This document shows, one piece after another, positions 44,217-52,864 of a stretch of DNA of 64,000 bases (the stretch's first letter is position 1; the number at the start of each line of letters is the position of its first letter). The stretch comes from RBC074 sp964470555 (lineage in GTDB: Bacteria; Acidobacteriota; Blastocatellia; RBC074). The position numbers were made by a program, and so were the translations under genes. The notes below the pieces were generated by a model, which saw nothing but the letters and a program-made list of their open reading frames with translations, had not been told where the DNA came from and ran no database searches. The stretch is taken from the NCBI GenBank assembly GCA_964470555.1, contig CAYYDG010000033.1, positions 1 to 64,000 of the forward strand, read 5' to 3'.

Positions 44217-44498
44217 ATGATTGCCGTAACTGAAAACTATTACATCACAGCCGATGAAAGCATTCTCGGCGGAGAGCCGATTATCAAAGGGACTCGAACT
44301 CCAGTTCGGGCGATTGTCGAAATTTGGCGGCTAGGCACGCCAGCGAAAGAAATTCCTAAACGGTTGCCTCATCTGACGTTGGGACAGGTGTTCGCTGCTC
44401 TCAGTTATTACAGCGACAACCAGGATGTAATCAACGGATATATTGAGCGCAACAGAGTGCCGGATGAACTGATTGATCTGTCGCTGCAAAAGTCGTGA
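44217..44498 (+). CDS. DUF433 antitoxin-like protein
   Basis: 93 residues from ATG 44217 (GCGAGG upstream; TTG 44202 possible). ILGGEPIIKGTRTPVRAIVEIWRLG and LTLGQVFAALSYYSDNQDVI are the DUF433 pattern. DUF433 proteins usually pair with a PIN-like toxin; here a different small protein follows. Confidence 0.85.
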   Translation: MIAVTENYYITADESILGGEPIIKGTRTPVRAIVEIWRLGTPAKEIPKRLPHLTLGQVFAALSYYSDNQDVINGYIERNRVPDELIDLSLQKS

Positions 44499-44518
44499 AC
44501 CGTTTCTTCGGGGAGTAT

Positions 44519-44788
44519 ATGCCGAAGATTGTCTGGACAATTTATCTCCAATACAAAGCAAGGCTGAGAGGTTTTGATCTGTTGAAGCTGGAGCACATCG
44601 TCCGACATTCAAGCGAAAGGTACTTTGATACGGATACTGGTCGTTCAGTAGTAATTGGTCGTCACGATCAACGCTTGGTGATGATTCCGTGTGATGTGGA
44701 AGAGGATACGATCACACCTGTGACGGTTCACGTTACCACGCGACAACAAATTCGTTTCAGATTGCAAACAGGGAGATTTATTTTATGA
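44519..44788 (+). CDS. Small protein paired with DUF2283, BrnT/HigB-like in outline
   Basis: 89 residues from ATG 44519 (GGGGAG upstream). KARLRGFDLLKLEHIVRHSSERYFDTDTGRSVVIGRH and VTVHVTTRQQIRFRLQTGRF resemble small toxin-like proteins that precede DUF2283 genes. Overlaps the next gene by ATGA. A toxin role is inferred from the pairing. Confidence 0.6.
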   Translation: MPKIVWTIYLQYKARLRGFDLLKLEHIVRHSSERYFDTDTGRSVVIGRHDQRLVMIPCDVEEDTITPVTVHVTTRQQIRFRLQTGRFIL

Positions 44789-45018
44789 ACAAGACCCGCA
44801 TTCAATATTTCGAGCAAGAAGATGTGCTCCATTTGGCGATTACCGAAGAGCCGGAAAGTCGCAGTCTGGAACTCAGCCCCGACATCACCGTCGAATTGAA
44901 CGACAAAGACGAAATGATTGGCGTTGAAATTCTCAACGCCAGCAAGTTTCTCCGGGATGCGGTGTTGGAATCCATTCAAGCCAAGATGCTTCGAGTGCTG
45001 GAAGCGGAAGCGGCTTAA
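44785..45018 (+). CDS. DUF2283 family protein
   Basis: 77 residues. YFEQEDVLHLAITEEPESRSLELSPDITVELNDKDEMIGVEILNASK matches DUF2283. Probably the antitoxin-like partner of the preceding gene, judged from the four-base overlap. Confidence 0.82.
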   Translation: MNKTRIQYFEQEDVLHLAITEEPESRSLELSPDITVELNDKDEMIGVEILNASKFLRDAVLESIQAKMLRVLEAEAA

Positions 45019-45032
45019 CTGATCGTCTGGTT

Positions 45033-45266
45033 ATGAAGAAAACATCAGTCTCTAAATCCAGCAAAATCGAATCGCAGGATATGCTGCCTGAATATGATTT
45101 TGACTACAGCAAAGCGCGTCCCAATCGCTTTGCCGGAAAAATCAACGAAGACCGGCTTGTGGTCGTGCTTGACCCGGAAGTTTCCAAAGTCTTTACGACA
45201 GCAGAATCGGTGAATGCTGTGCTGCGTGCTTTGGTGGCGGCTTTGCCGAACACAGCGAAGCAATAA
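45033..45266 (+). CDS. Small antitoxin-like protein
   Basis: 77 residues. LPEYDFDYSKARPNRFA and VVVLDPEVSKVFTTAESVNAVLRALV match a frequent small protein found next to toxin genes (CopG/BrnA-like in use). No toxin adjoins directly; starts 14 bases after the DUF2283 gene. Confidence 0.65.
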   Translation: MKKTSVSKSSKIESQDMLPEYDFDYSKARPNRFAGKINEDRLVVVLDPEVSKVFTTAESVNAVLRALVAALPNTAKQ

Positions 45267-45309
45267 CTATGGACAGTAGACAACTTTGCGGCAGCAGGAG
45301 TCGTAATTT

Positions 45310-45741
45310 ATGGACTCACCGGATAATTTTGAACTTGTAGCCGGGCGTGGATTTTATCGGCCTGTTGGTTTGGTCACGCTGAAAGAAGCCATCGGGTTGG
45401 TGTCTGCCGCAATTGCGTATGCACGCGAACAAGAAATTTCGGAGTTGTTGGTCAACATATCAGCTTTGACCGGGTTCGCCCCTCCAAGTTTGGCCGAACG
45501 GTATTTTTTGATTGAAGAGTGGGCCGCCGCAGCCGGTGGAAAAGTGCGGTTGGCGATGGTTGCTCGTGCGGAACTCATTGACCCGGAAAAAATCGGCGTG
45601 CTGATCGCGCTCAACCGAGGATTGATTACCAACATTTTCGTGACAGAAAACGAGGCGCTCGACTGGTTGGCTACCACGCTCGATCAGAACGCCACGCCGG
45701 TTGAAGAAGAGGCAGACGACGCCAGCCTCTACCCCTGCTGA
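45310..45741 (+). CDS. STAS-like hypothetical protein
   Basis: 143 residues. GRGFYRPVGLVTLKEAIGLVSAAIAYAREQEISELLVNISALTGF and IFVTENEALDWLA resemble stand-alone STAS/SpoIIAA-like proteins often found beside the small gene upstream. Function unknown. Confidence 0.5.
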   Translation: MDSPDNFELVAGRGFYRPVGLVTLKEAIGLVSAAIAYAREQEISELLVNISALTGFAPPSLAERYFLIEEWAAAAGGKVRLAMVARAELIDPEKIGVLIALNRGLITNIFVTENEALDWLATTLDQNATPVEEEADDASLYPC

Positions 45742-45759
45742 ACAACAGGAGGTCAGGAA

Positions 45760-46239
45760 ATGTATTGTTCATCTTGCGGCACGGCCTTGGAAAGCCGAAT
45801 GAAGTATTGCAAACGCTGCGGCGCGCAAGTGCTCACCAACAGGAAAGCCGATGACGCAGAAAAGGCAGAAGAGCTTCAAGCGAAAAAGCGGATGGATGAG
45901 TATCTGGACGGGATATTCTGGATCACGGTGTTCGGCCTCGGATTCGTACTCGGCGGAATGGTGGTGTTGAAGAAGATGGAATTGAGCGATTGGCTGATCG
46001 TTTCTTACCTGATCATCAGCTCGACGGCATTCCTGATCAACATGGCGCTCAACCTGTGGCAGATTTATTTGATGACCCGAAAGCCTGAACAGGCAAAAAT
46101 TCCGCCGCAATTGGAAGTACCCGATACCAACGAGCTTGCGCCTGCATCGGCGCAACCGGTTCTTGAACCTGTGTTGAGCATCACGGAAAACACGACGCAT
46201 CGGTTGGAACATGTATCCCAGGAAAAGGCGGCAGAATGA
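45760..46239 (+). CDS. Zinc-ribbon membrane protein
   Basis: 159 residues. An N-terminal zinc ribbon (CSSCG..CKRCG, residues 3-21), a charged linker, then two transmembrane segments (about 55-75 and 85-105). Typical small bacterial zinc-ribbon-plus-membrane protein of unknown role; ribosome site AGGAGG upstream. Confidence 0.7.
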   Translation: MYCSSCGTALESRMKYCKRCGAQVLTNRKADDAEKAEELQAKKRMDEYLDGIFWITVFGLGFVLGGMVVLKKMELSDWLIVSYLIISSTAFLINMALNLWQIYLMTRKPEQAKIPPQLEVPDTNELAPASAQPVLEPVLSITENTTHRLEHVSQEKAAE

Positions 46240-46263
46240 AGTCTGTTGCCAGAAAGTCTGAAA

Positions 46264-46953
46264 ATGTCTGAAAAAGCTGTAGCTGCCCGGCGATTGCTCA
46301 ACCATCAAAATCTTGGCGTTCTCGCCACTCAATCGGTGGATGTCGAAGGATACCCGTTCGGCTCCATCGCGCCGTATGTTCTGGATTACGAAGGCCAGCC
46401 GGTGATGTTGATCAGCGAGATTGCTCTGCACACGCGCAACATCAAACGAAACAACAAAGTCTCGCTAACGGTGTTTGATCGCCTTGCCGATGATCCTCAG
46501 GCCGCTGGGCGTCTGACCTGGATCGGAGATGCCGAGCCGGTCAATCCAACCGACGCGGAAATTCGCCGCCGCTATTTGCGCTATTTTCCCGCCTCAGAAT
46601 CGTATTTCGACACGCACGACTTTTCGTTTTACTGCATTCATTTGCGGCGAGCGCGTTTCATCGGCGGATTCGGGCAAATCTTCTGGGTCGAAGCCGATGA
46701 GATGCGGCTCCCCAATCCGTTTCGCCAAGCCGAAACCGGCATCGTCAAGCACATGAACGACGACCACCAGAAAGCGCTGCGGCATTACTGCGCGGCGTTG
46801 AAAGGGATTGAAGTTCAGGCGGTGGCAATGACCGGAATTGATAGCGAAGGTTTCGATCTGCTGGCCGATGGCCGTAAACTGCGAATAGATTTTGATTCGC
46901 CAATCAATACTGTTGAAGAAGCGCGTGCGACTTTGGCGAAATTATCCAGATAG
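46264..46953 (+). CDS. HugZ-like pyridoxamine-phosphate-oxidase-fold protein
   Basis: 229 residues from ATG 46264 (TTG 46246 possible). A flavin-reductase-like split barrel (LGVLATQSVDVEGYPFGSIAPY, ISEIALHTRNIKRN) followed by a DUF2470 domain (IVKHMNDDHQKALRHYC). This two-domain layout belongs to the HugZ/HutZ haem-utilisation family, whose members bind or degrade haem. Confidence 0.85.
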   Translation: MSEKAVAARRLLNHQNLGVLATQSVDVEGYPFGSIAPYVLDYEGQPVMLISEIALHTRNIKRNNKVSLTVFDRLADDPQAAGRLTWIGDAEPVNPTDAEIRRRYLRYFPASESYFDTHDFSFYCIHLRRARFIGGFGQIFWVEADEMRLPNPFRQAETGIVKHMNDDHQKALRHYCAALKGIEVQAVAMTGIDSEGFDLLADGRKLRIDFDSPINTVEEARATLAKLSR

Positions 46954-46970
46954 AAAAAAGGACAGCTTCA

Positions 46971-47564
46971 ATGAATCCATCTCAACTCACTCCATCAAAA
47001 CCCAAACAAGTCACCATCAACGGTCAAAGCTATAACTTGATCGCCTTTTATTACCCTGACCGCGATGCCGCGTGGGACGCGGTCTACCACGGACAGTTTC
47101 TGGCCAACTTTTATCCTTGCAGCTTTTCGCTGAGCATCAATGGCATCAGCGCTTCGTTTCATAACGCCGAGGCAGCTTTTCAGGCGACCAAGTGGTGGAA
47201 CAGTCCTGCCGATTTGGCCATGTTTGAAGCAGCGAAAACCGGAACTGAGGCGTTTCACATCAAAAAAGGCTTGCACAATCCCGATGGCAGTTACGCCGGT
47301 TTGGGGCGTGATGGCGCAATGAAGGCAGTCCTGGCGCAGAAATTCAGCGACGCGGCGTTTCAACAAGCGCTGCTGGCGACGGGCGATGCCTATTTGCTGG
47401 AACACAACGAGGTCAAAGGGCGAGACGATTACTGGAGCGACGACCACGACGGTTCCGGGCAGAACATGCTGGGAAAAACATTGATGGCACTTCGCCAGTC
47501 GTTGGGTGGAGCGGGCGCTCCGGCGGGAAATTACACGGTGGCGGATTTCACCGCGCAAGTATGA
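46971..47564 (+). CDS. NADAR family protein (YbiA-like)
   Basis: 197 residues. FLANFYPCSFSLSINGISASFHNAEAAFQATKWW and DDYWSDDHDGSGQNMLGKTLMALR are the two halves of the NADAR domain. Family members hydrolyse N-glycosidic bonds of riboflavin intermediates or ADP-ribosyl groups, some in phage defence. Here no ADP-ribosyltransferase partner adjoins. Confidence 0.85.
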   Translation: MNPSQLTPSKPKQVTINGQSYNLIAFYYPDRDAAWDAVYHGQFLANFYPCSFSLSINGISASFHNAEAAFQATKWWNSPADLAMFEAAKTGTEAFHIKKGLHNPDGSYAGLGRDGAMKAVLAQKFSDAAFQQALLATGDAYLLEHNEVKGRDDYWSDDHDGSGQNMLGKTLMALRQSLGGAGAPAGNYTVADFTAQV

Positions 47565-47604
47565 GGCGGCAACCTTGCGGTAAATTTTTGAAAGAGGAAT
47601 TCCG

Positions 47605-49305
47605 ATGAAAACCCAAATGAAACGTGGCTTGTTGGTGGTGGCGATAATCGCCGGGCTTTCTCTGGTGATGTGGCGTTCGGCTCACACGGCTGCGGCGGAA
47701 ACCAAGTTCGAGATTTCGTTTCCGGCTTCGCTCAATAGCGAACCGATCACCGGGCGCGTCTTCGTCATGATCTCGAAGAACAATCGCGCTGAACCTCGAT
47801 TGCAGGCCGGTTCGTACAACGCTTCGGTGCCGTTTTATGGAGCGGATGTGAATGCGTTGAAGCCGGGCGAAAATGCCGTGATTGATGCTTCGGTGTTAGG
47901 GTATCCGGTCGAAAGTCTGAGCAAGCTGCCGGCGGGTGAGTATTACGTTCAAGCGTTGCTCAACGTGTACACGCAAGTTCATCGCAAAGACGGGCACAAA
48001 ATCTGGGTGCATTGGGATCAGTGGGAAGGACAGCAGTGGAATCGTTCGCCCGGCAATCTGATCAGTGAAGTCCAGCGCGTGCGGCTCGATCCCGCTGCCG
48101 GGTTCAACGTCAAACTCAGTTTGACCAAAAAGCTGCCGCCGGTTGTGGTTCCGCCCGACACTGAATGGGTCAAGCGCGTCAAAATTCAGAGCAAGATGCT
48201 CAGCGAATTTTGGGGACGGCCCGTGTATCTGGGCGCGACGTTGCTGTTGCCGAAAGGCTTCGACCAAAATCCGAATCAGAAATATCCGGCGATTTACATA
48301 CAGGGACATTTTGGATTGAACGCTCCGTTTGGATTTACGACTCAGCAAGTTCCGCCCGAAACCGAAGCGCAACGCAAAGCTCGTTTGGCTCGCAGCGCAC
48401 GCGAACCGGGGCCGGAATTTTCCCAAGCCTGGATGTCGGACGAGTTTCCGCGAATGGTCGCCATCACGTTTCAGCACCCGACGCCGTTTTATGACGATTC
48501 ATACGCGGTGAATTCGGCGAACAACGGGCCTTATGGCGACGCGCTGACTCAGGAGCTGATTCCCTACCTGGAAGAAAAATTCCGCCTGATCGCCAAACCC
48601 GAAGCGCGCGTGCTGACGGGAGGTTCGACGGGAGGCTGGGAATCACTGGCGCTGCAAATTTTCCATCCGAAGTTTTTCAACGGCGTGTGGTCGTTGTATC
48701 CAGACCCTGTGGATTTCCGCCATTACCAGATGTCGAACGTGTACGAAGACGACAACGCCTTTGAAGTTCCTGCTGGCGATTGGGCGAAGCTGATTCGCCC
48801 GCTTTCACGCAATGCCGACGGACAAGTGACGTTGACGATGCGCGAAATGTGCCAGTTGGAAGCCGTGCTGGGCAGCAACAATCGTTCGGGGCAACAGATT
48901 GCTGCGTGGGATGCGGCGCATGGACCGGTCGGCAAAGACGGTTATCCGCGCCCGATCTGGGATCGGCTGACCGGCAAGATTGACCGCGAAGTTGCGCTCT
49001 ACATGCGCGACAACGGTTACGACCTGCGCTACAACCTGGAAAAGAACTGGTCGAAGATTGGCAATGACTTGGTTGGCAAAATTCACGTGTATTGCGGCGA
49101 TATGGATAACTACTACCTGAATCTGGCGGTTTACCATCTGGAAGATTTTTTGAAAGCTACCGAAAATCCCAAATCCGAAGCCGTGTTTGAATACGGGCGC
49201 CCGATGAAACCGCACGGATGGCAACCGTTCACCAACGCGGAATTGGTCAGGATGATGGCGACGCGCATCAACAAAACTGCCAATGGTTTGGTCATAATGA
49301 AGTAG
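47605..49305 (+). CDS. Secreted alpha/beta-hydrolase, putative esterase
   Basis: 566 residues with an N-terminal hydrophobic signal (about 8-32). The N-terminal half is a beta-rich domain with EISFPASLNSEPITGRVFVMIS. The hydrolase part has the nucleophile elbow GGSTGGW near residue 338 and a histidine in MKPHGWQ near the end; esterase-D-like. Substrate not deducible. Confidence 0.72.
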   Translation: MKTQMKRGLLVVAIIAGLSLVMWRSAHTAAAETKFEISFPASLNSEPITGRVFVMISKNNRAEPRLQAGSYNASVPFYGADVNALKPGENAVIDASVLGYPVESLSKLPAGEYYVQALLNVYTQVHRKDGHKIWVHWDQWEGQQWNRSPGNLISEVQRVRLDPAAGFNVKLSLTKKLPPVVVPPDTEWVKRVKIQSKMLSEFWGRPVYLGATLLLPKGFDQNPNQKYPAIYIQGHFGLNAPFGFTTQQVPPETEAQRKARLARSAREPGPEFSQAWMSDEFPRMVAITFQHPTPFYDDSYAVNSANNGPYGDALTQELIPYLEEKFRLIAKPEARVLTGGSTGGWESLALQIFHPKFFNGVWSLYPDPVDFRHYQMSNVYEDDNAFEVPAGDWAKLIRPLSRNADGQVTLTMREMCQLEAVLGSNNRSGQQIAAWDAAHGPVGKDGYPRPIWDRLTGKIDREVALYMRDNGYDLRYNLEKNWSKIGNDLVGKIHVYCGDMDNYYLNLAVYHLEDFLKATENPKSEAVFEYGRPMKPHGWQPFTNAELVRMMATRINKTANGLVIMK

Positions 49306-49322
49306 GTCAACAGGAGGTTTTC

Positions 49323-49559
49323 ATGAGTTGGGAAGATGAAGAAGACAAGACCATTTACAAGGTGGTCGTGAATCACGAAGAACAGTATTCCATTTGGCCG
49401 GATCACAGAGAACTGCCTTTGGGTTGGAATGACGCGGGGAAATCAGGAACCAAAGCCGAATGCCTGGAATACATCAAAGAGGTGTGGACTGACATGCGGC
49501 CTCTGAGCTTGCGAAAGAAAATGGAAGAAATGGAGCGGCAGCGCCAGCAAGGCAATTAA
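49323..49559 (+). CDS. MbtH-like protein, orphan
   Basis: 78 residues, ribosome site CAGGAGG. Clear MbtH signature: YSIWPDHRELPLGWNDAGKSG, ECLEYIKEVWTDMRPLSLR. MbtH proteins activate adenylation domains of non-ribosomal peptide synthetases, but no such enzyme is in the window. Followed after two bases by a SET-domain gene. Confidence 0.92.
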   Translation: MSWEDEEDKTIYKVVVNHEEQYSIWPDHRELPLGWNDAGKSGTKAECLEYIKEVWTDMRPLSLRKKMEEMERQRQQGN

Positions 49560-49561
49560 CA

Positions 49562-49915
49562 ATGACTCTGCCTGGGTTTGAAGAATTCCGCGTCGTCGAA
49601 TTTTCAACGCATAAACAAAAAGCCTTGTTCGCCACGCGAACCTACGCGGCGGGCGAAGCGATTTATCCTTTCGATTACTGGTCGCAGGAAGTGATGCCCA
49701 TGCACCTGACCAATCATTCCTGCGATCCGAATGGACGCTTTGACGAATCCGGGATGTTGGTCGCCTTGCGGGACATCGCTGCCGGAGAAGAAATCACTTT
49801 TGATTATCTGGCACATCCTTTACCGGCTTCGCCGTGGAATTTTGAATGCCTGTGCGGCGCAAGCAATTGTCGCGGCTGGATCAAAGCCGCCGACACCCAA
49901 TCAGGAGAAAATTGA
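49562..49915 (+). CDS. Small SET-domain protein
   Basis: 117 residues. NHSCDPNGRF, AGEEITFDY and the post-SET CLCGASNCRGW are the hallmarks of a SET methyltransferase, but the protein is near minimal length. Lysine methylation is the family reaction; target unknown. Its stop overlaps the next gene's start by one base, and it directly follows MbtH. Confidence 0.87.
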   Translation: MTLPGFEEFRVVEFSTHKQKALFATRTYAAGEAIYPFDYWSQEVMPMHLTNHSCDPNGRFDESGMLVALRDIAAGEEITFDYLAHPLPASPWNFECLCGASNCRGWIKAADTQSGEN

Positions 49916-50481
49916 TGGCCGACAAAATAGATCAAGCAACGCAAACGATGATTCAGAACTTGAAGGAAAAAACCGGCAAGTCGCTGGACGAATGGGTGAA
50001 AATCGCCAAAAGCTCCAAACTGGAAAAGCACGGCGAAATCGTCAAGTTTCTGAAAACCGATCACGAACTCGGTCACGGATACGCCAATCTGGTGGCGCAT
50101 ACGTTGAAAGGTCAAAGCGAGGAAGGAAAGGCTGCAGCAGACGATCCGGTGGCCGCTCAATACGCAGGCGAAAAAGCCGTGTTGAAACCGATTTATGACG
50201 AATTGGTGAAAGCCGTTGGCAAATTCGGCAAGGATGTCGAAATTTCTCCGAAGAAAACCTACGTCAGTTTGCGGCGCAACAAACAGTTCGCGTTGATTCA
50301 ACCGACGACGAAAACGCGCGTGGATATAGGCATCAATTTGAAAGGCGTGGCTCCGACGGGAAAGCTGGAAGCGTCAGGTAGTTTCAACGCCATGGTCAGC
50401 CATCGCGTCCGCGTCGAAACCGCCAAGGAAGTGGACAAGGAATTGATCGGCTGGCTGAAACAAGCTTACGAAGAATCGTAA
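49915..50481 (+). CDS. DUF4287/DUF5655-like protein
   Basis: 188 residues, AGGAG upstream. N-terminal part (MIQNLKEKTGKSLDEWVKIAKSSKLEKHGEIVKFLKTDHELGHGYANLVAH) is the DUF4287 helical domain; the C-terminal part (SPKKTYVSLRRNKQFALIQPTTKTRVDIG) is DUF5655, similar to predicted transport or nuclease-associated domains. Function unknown. Confidence 0.82.
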   Translation: MADKIDQATQTMIQNLKEKTGKSLDEWVKIAKSSKLEKHGEIVKFLKTDHELGHGYANLVAHTLKGQSEEGKAAADDPVAAQYAGEKAVLKPIYDELVKAVGKFGKDVEISPKKTYVSLRRNKQFALIQPTTKTRVDIGINLKGVAPTGKLEASGSFNAMVSHRVRVETAKEVDKELIGWLKQAYEES

Positions 50482-50492
50482 TCGGAAAACAG

Positions 50493-50531
50493 AAATGGGC
50501 AGAATCCTTCAAAGGCTCTGCCCATTTTTTT
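50493..50531 (+). terminator. Rho-independent terminator
   Basis: 11-bp stem AAATGGGCAGA/TCTGCCCATTT (50493-50503 with 50517-50527) followed by Ts to 50531, between convergent genes. Confidence 0.9.
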
Positions 50532-50552
50532 GCGAATAGGTCATCAGTCAAA

Positions 50553-51608
50553 CTATTCCGTTTCTTCCTCCACAAGGCCGTCTTTTTCCTTGAACCGCTT
50601 CAGCTTCATGTTCAGCGTTTGCACGCGCAAGCCCAGCAAGGCTGAAGCTTTGGTTTGGTTGTTGCCGGTTTGGCGAAGCGCGGTTTCGATCAGATTGCGT
50701 TCGAAATCGTCCACCATCAGAGGCAGGTCAATGCCCGTCGTCGGAATGGATTTCAGCGCGGCGTAACGAACGCGCGAAGGCAACAGGGATTCTTCGATTT
50801 GTTGAGGTTTGGTGTTGTTGACGGCGCTTTCCAGAGCGGCTTCCAGTTCGTCAATGTTTCCTTCCCAAGTGTAATCGGCCAGCATTTTCATCGCGCCGCT
50901 GGTGATTTCGTGATGCCCTTTTCCCAAGCGTTTGACAATTCGGGTGAGCAGGAAATTTGCCAGATATGGAATGTCTTCGCTGCGGTCTCGCAGAGGTTTG
51001 ATCGCGAAACCGGCAGGCTTTAACAATTCAACCAATCCGAACCCGATTCGATTTTCGGCTTTTATCTCGTTCGGATTGTATTCGGTGGCAAAGATCAAAC
51101 GCGGCCCGCCTTTATGCCCCATCAGGCTGCCGGAATTTCGGTTGCCTGAAAATCCTCGCCAGCGTTGTTCTTCGATGTAAGCGGCGAAACGTTGTTGCAA
51201 AATCGCTGGAAGCCGCGTCAGTTCGTTGATGTAAATCGTGCCTTCCTGACAGGTTTCCATCATGCCTCGTGGCCCGAACAGCAGCGAATGCAGCGCATCG
51301 CTGTCCAGACTGTGCGCGTTGACGGCGAAAAACGGTTGCGCCCAATTTTCGCTGGCCTGATGCAACATTCGGGCGACCTGTTCCTGTCGCAACCCTCGTT
51401 CGGCAATCAGCAACGTGGCTTTTTCCGGATTTTGCTGCGACGCCTGCACGCTGATGAACTGTTTCAGGTCGGCGACATTCGTGCTGACGCCAATGAAACA
51501 TTCATACTGATCCAGTGAACACGTCCGCTGCGACCCGACCAAGGTCAATGCCGGGCGCGGTTTCAAAGACAAAGAGCCATTAGTTCTGCCCAAAGCTTCG
51601 GAAATCAT
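50553..51608 (-). CDS. Degenerate NtrC-like regulator with Fis-type helix-turn-helix
   Basis: 351 residues from the ATG at 51608 (GGGAGG upstream; an upstream in-frame start at 51653 lacks one). The outline of a sigma-54 activator ATPase is visible (SLLFG-type HSLLFG, EGTIYINELTRLP, PLRDRSEDIPYLANFLL, WEGNIDELEAA) and the C-terminus is a Fis-like HTH (ALRQTGNNQTKASALLGL). But the Walker A loop is replaced by AERGLRQEQ and the GAFTGA loop is gone, so it probably cannot hydrolyse ATP or contact sigma-54. Confidence 0.75.
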   Translation of the reverse strand: MISEALGRTNGSLSLKPRPALTLVGSQRTCSLDQYECFIGVSTNVADLKQFISVQASQQNPEKATLLIAERGLRQEQVARMLHQASENWAQPFFAVNAHSLDSDALHSLLFGPRGMMETCQEGTIYINELTRLPAILQQRFAAYIEEQRWRGFSGNRNSGSLMGHKGGPRLIFATEYNPNEIKAENRIGFGLVELLKPAGFAIKPLRDRSEDIPYLANFLLTRIVKRLGKGHHEITSGAMKMLADYTWEGNIDELEAALESAVNNTKPQQIEESLLPSRVRYAALKSIPTTGIDLPLMVDDFERNLIETALRQTGNNQTKASALLGLRVQTLNMKLKRFKEKDGLVEEETE

Positions 51609-52020
51609 GTTGTTCCTCCCTCGACTTCTGCTTGTTGATGATTCGTCGCTCAACTCGATATTTGACTACCAAAATTTTAGTACTTGATGGATGAGCGAAT
51701 CGTTGAAAAACTTATTTCAGAAATCCCAATACAAAAATTATGCCGTAAGTTGGTATTCGGCTAACTTCATTTCAATCGTGGAGTTGATCAAGAACCGCTG
51801 ATCCAGGTGCGGTGATGTTGTGTCCGCTTTCGGACTTTATGAGTTTCAAAATCGAACTTCAAGAAGTTCGACACAGGCTAGTTACGAGAAGGTGGGCTGA
51901 AAGTTCCTGAGAAAACAGAGTTTCCAGGTTCCGGCTCCCCGCTTCCATCGCTTCAACATTCAGCTACCTGCCGATTGAAGAACGCTGGAAATTGGGAACC
52001 GTAAACTGGAAATCGAGAGG
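51609..52020. other. Intergenic region with decayed dispersed repeat
   Basis: No gene seen. About 51917-51950 and 51984-52015 are imperfect inverted arms with GTTTCCAGGTTCC and GGAACCGTAAACTGG, another dispersed repeat. The remainder presumably holds the promoter of the regulator gene, which I could not pinpoint. Confidence 0.45.
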
Positions 52021-52836
52021 TTAATTTCTGTGCAATTTCACTCCGCCATTGACGCCGGAAACTTTGATCGGAGCGCCTCCGCCATTCAGTTTTCCGGTCA
52101 ATTGCCCGCGGCGAACTTCGCCAAGGATGGAAATCGGCAAATCGGAATCCACGCCGCCGTTGATGCCACGCACGTCAATGTCCGCGTTGGTTTCGGCAGG
52201 CAAGCCGATGTCCACGCCGCCATTGATGCCGCTGATTTTCAGTCCGCCTTCGCCAAATCGCATCATCGAAACGGAAACTCCGCCGTTGATTCCACTCAGT
52301 TCGGCAATGGTTCCGGCCTGTTCAACTTTGACGCGACCGTTGACGCCATTGACGCCGACTTCGCCAGTCAACGCTCCGACGGTTACTGCGCCATTGATGC
52401 CGGAGACTTTCAAATTGCTGGTACGCGGCAAACGCACATTCACTTCGTGGCGAACCCAGCCGCTTTCCCTGCCCCATTTGCCGCCTTCTTTGTCGTTTTC
52501 GGTTCTGATGACCAGCGTATTTCCGGTGTGTTCGATCAGAACCGGCTTGCGCGCCATCGCTTCCTGGCTGGAGGCGCGAACCTGAATGTTGATTTCTGCC
52601 CTGTCACTGTCCCAAGTTTCCACAGTCGCTTTGCCATTGAATCCGGCAATGCGAACGTTCGATCCGGGCGAAAGCGTGACCGTTTTATTGATCTGGTCGC
52701 TCACCTCGTTGCCGTCCGCTGAATGAGCCGAACTGGCATCGTGGCGATGCTCCACCAGGCGCTTTACGGCCTGGGGCGATTCCACAAACGTCAGGCCAAA
52801 GGCCAATAGAACCAAACAGGCAAATAACAATTTCAT
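52021..52836 (-). CDS. Secreted DUF4097-like beta-repeat protein
   Basis: 271 residues from ATG 52836 (GAAGGAGA upstream) with signal peptide. A repeated GINGGV/GVNGRV motif about every 22 residues implies a beta-helix or beta-solenoid. Probably exported; last gene of the sigma-factor operon, 28 bases after the similar larger gene. Such proteins are frequent targets of ECF circuits in Acidobacteriota; function unknown. Confidence 0.78.
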   Translation of the reverse strand: MKLLFACLVLLAFGLTFVESPQAVKRLVEHRHDASSAHSADGNEVSDQINKTVTLSPGSNVRIAGFNGKATVETWDSDRAEINIQVRASSQEAMARKPVLIEHTGNTLVIRTENDKEGGKWGRESGWVRHEVNVRLPRTSNLKVSGINGAVTVGALTGEVGVNGVNGRVKVEQAGTIAELSGINGGVSVSMMRFGEGGLKISGINGGVDIGLPAETNADIDVRGINGGVDSDLPISILGEVRRGQLTGKLNGGGAPIKVSGVNGGVKLHRN

Positions 52837-52864
52837 CTCGTTCTCCTTCTGGGATTGGTTGATT

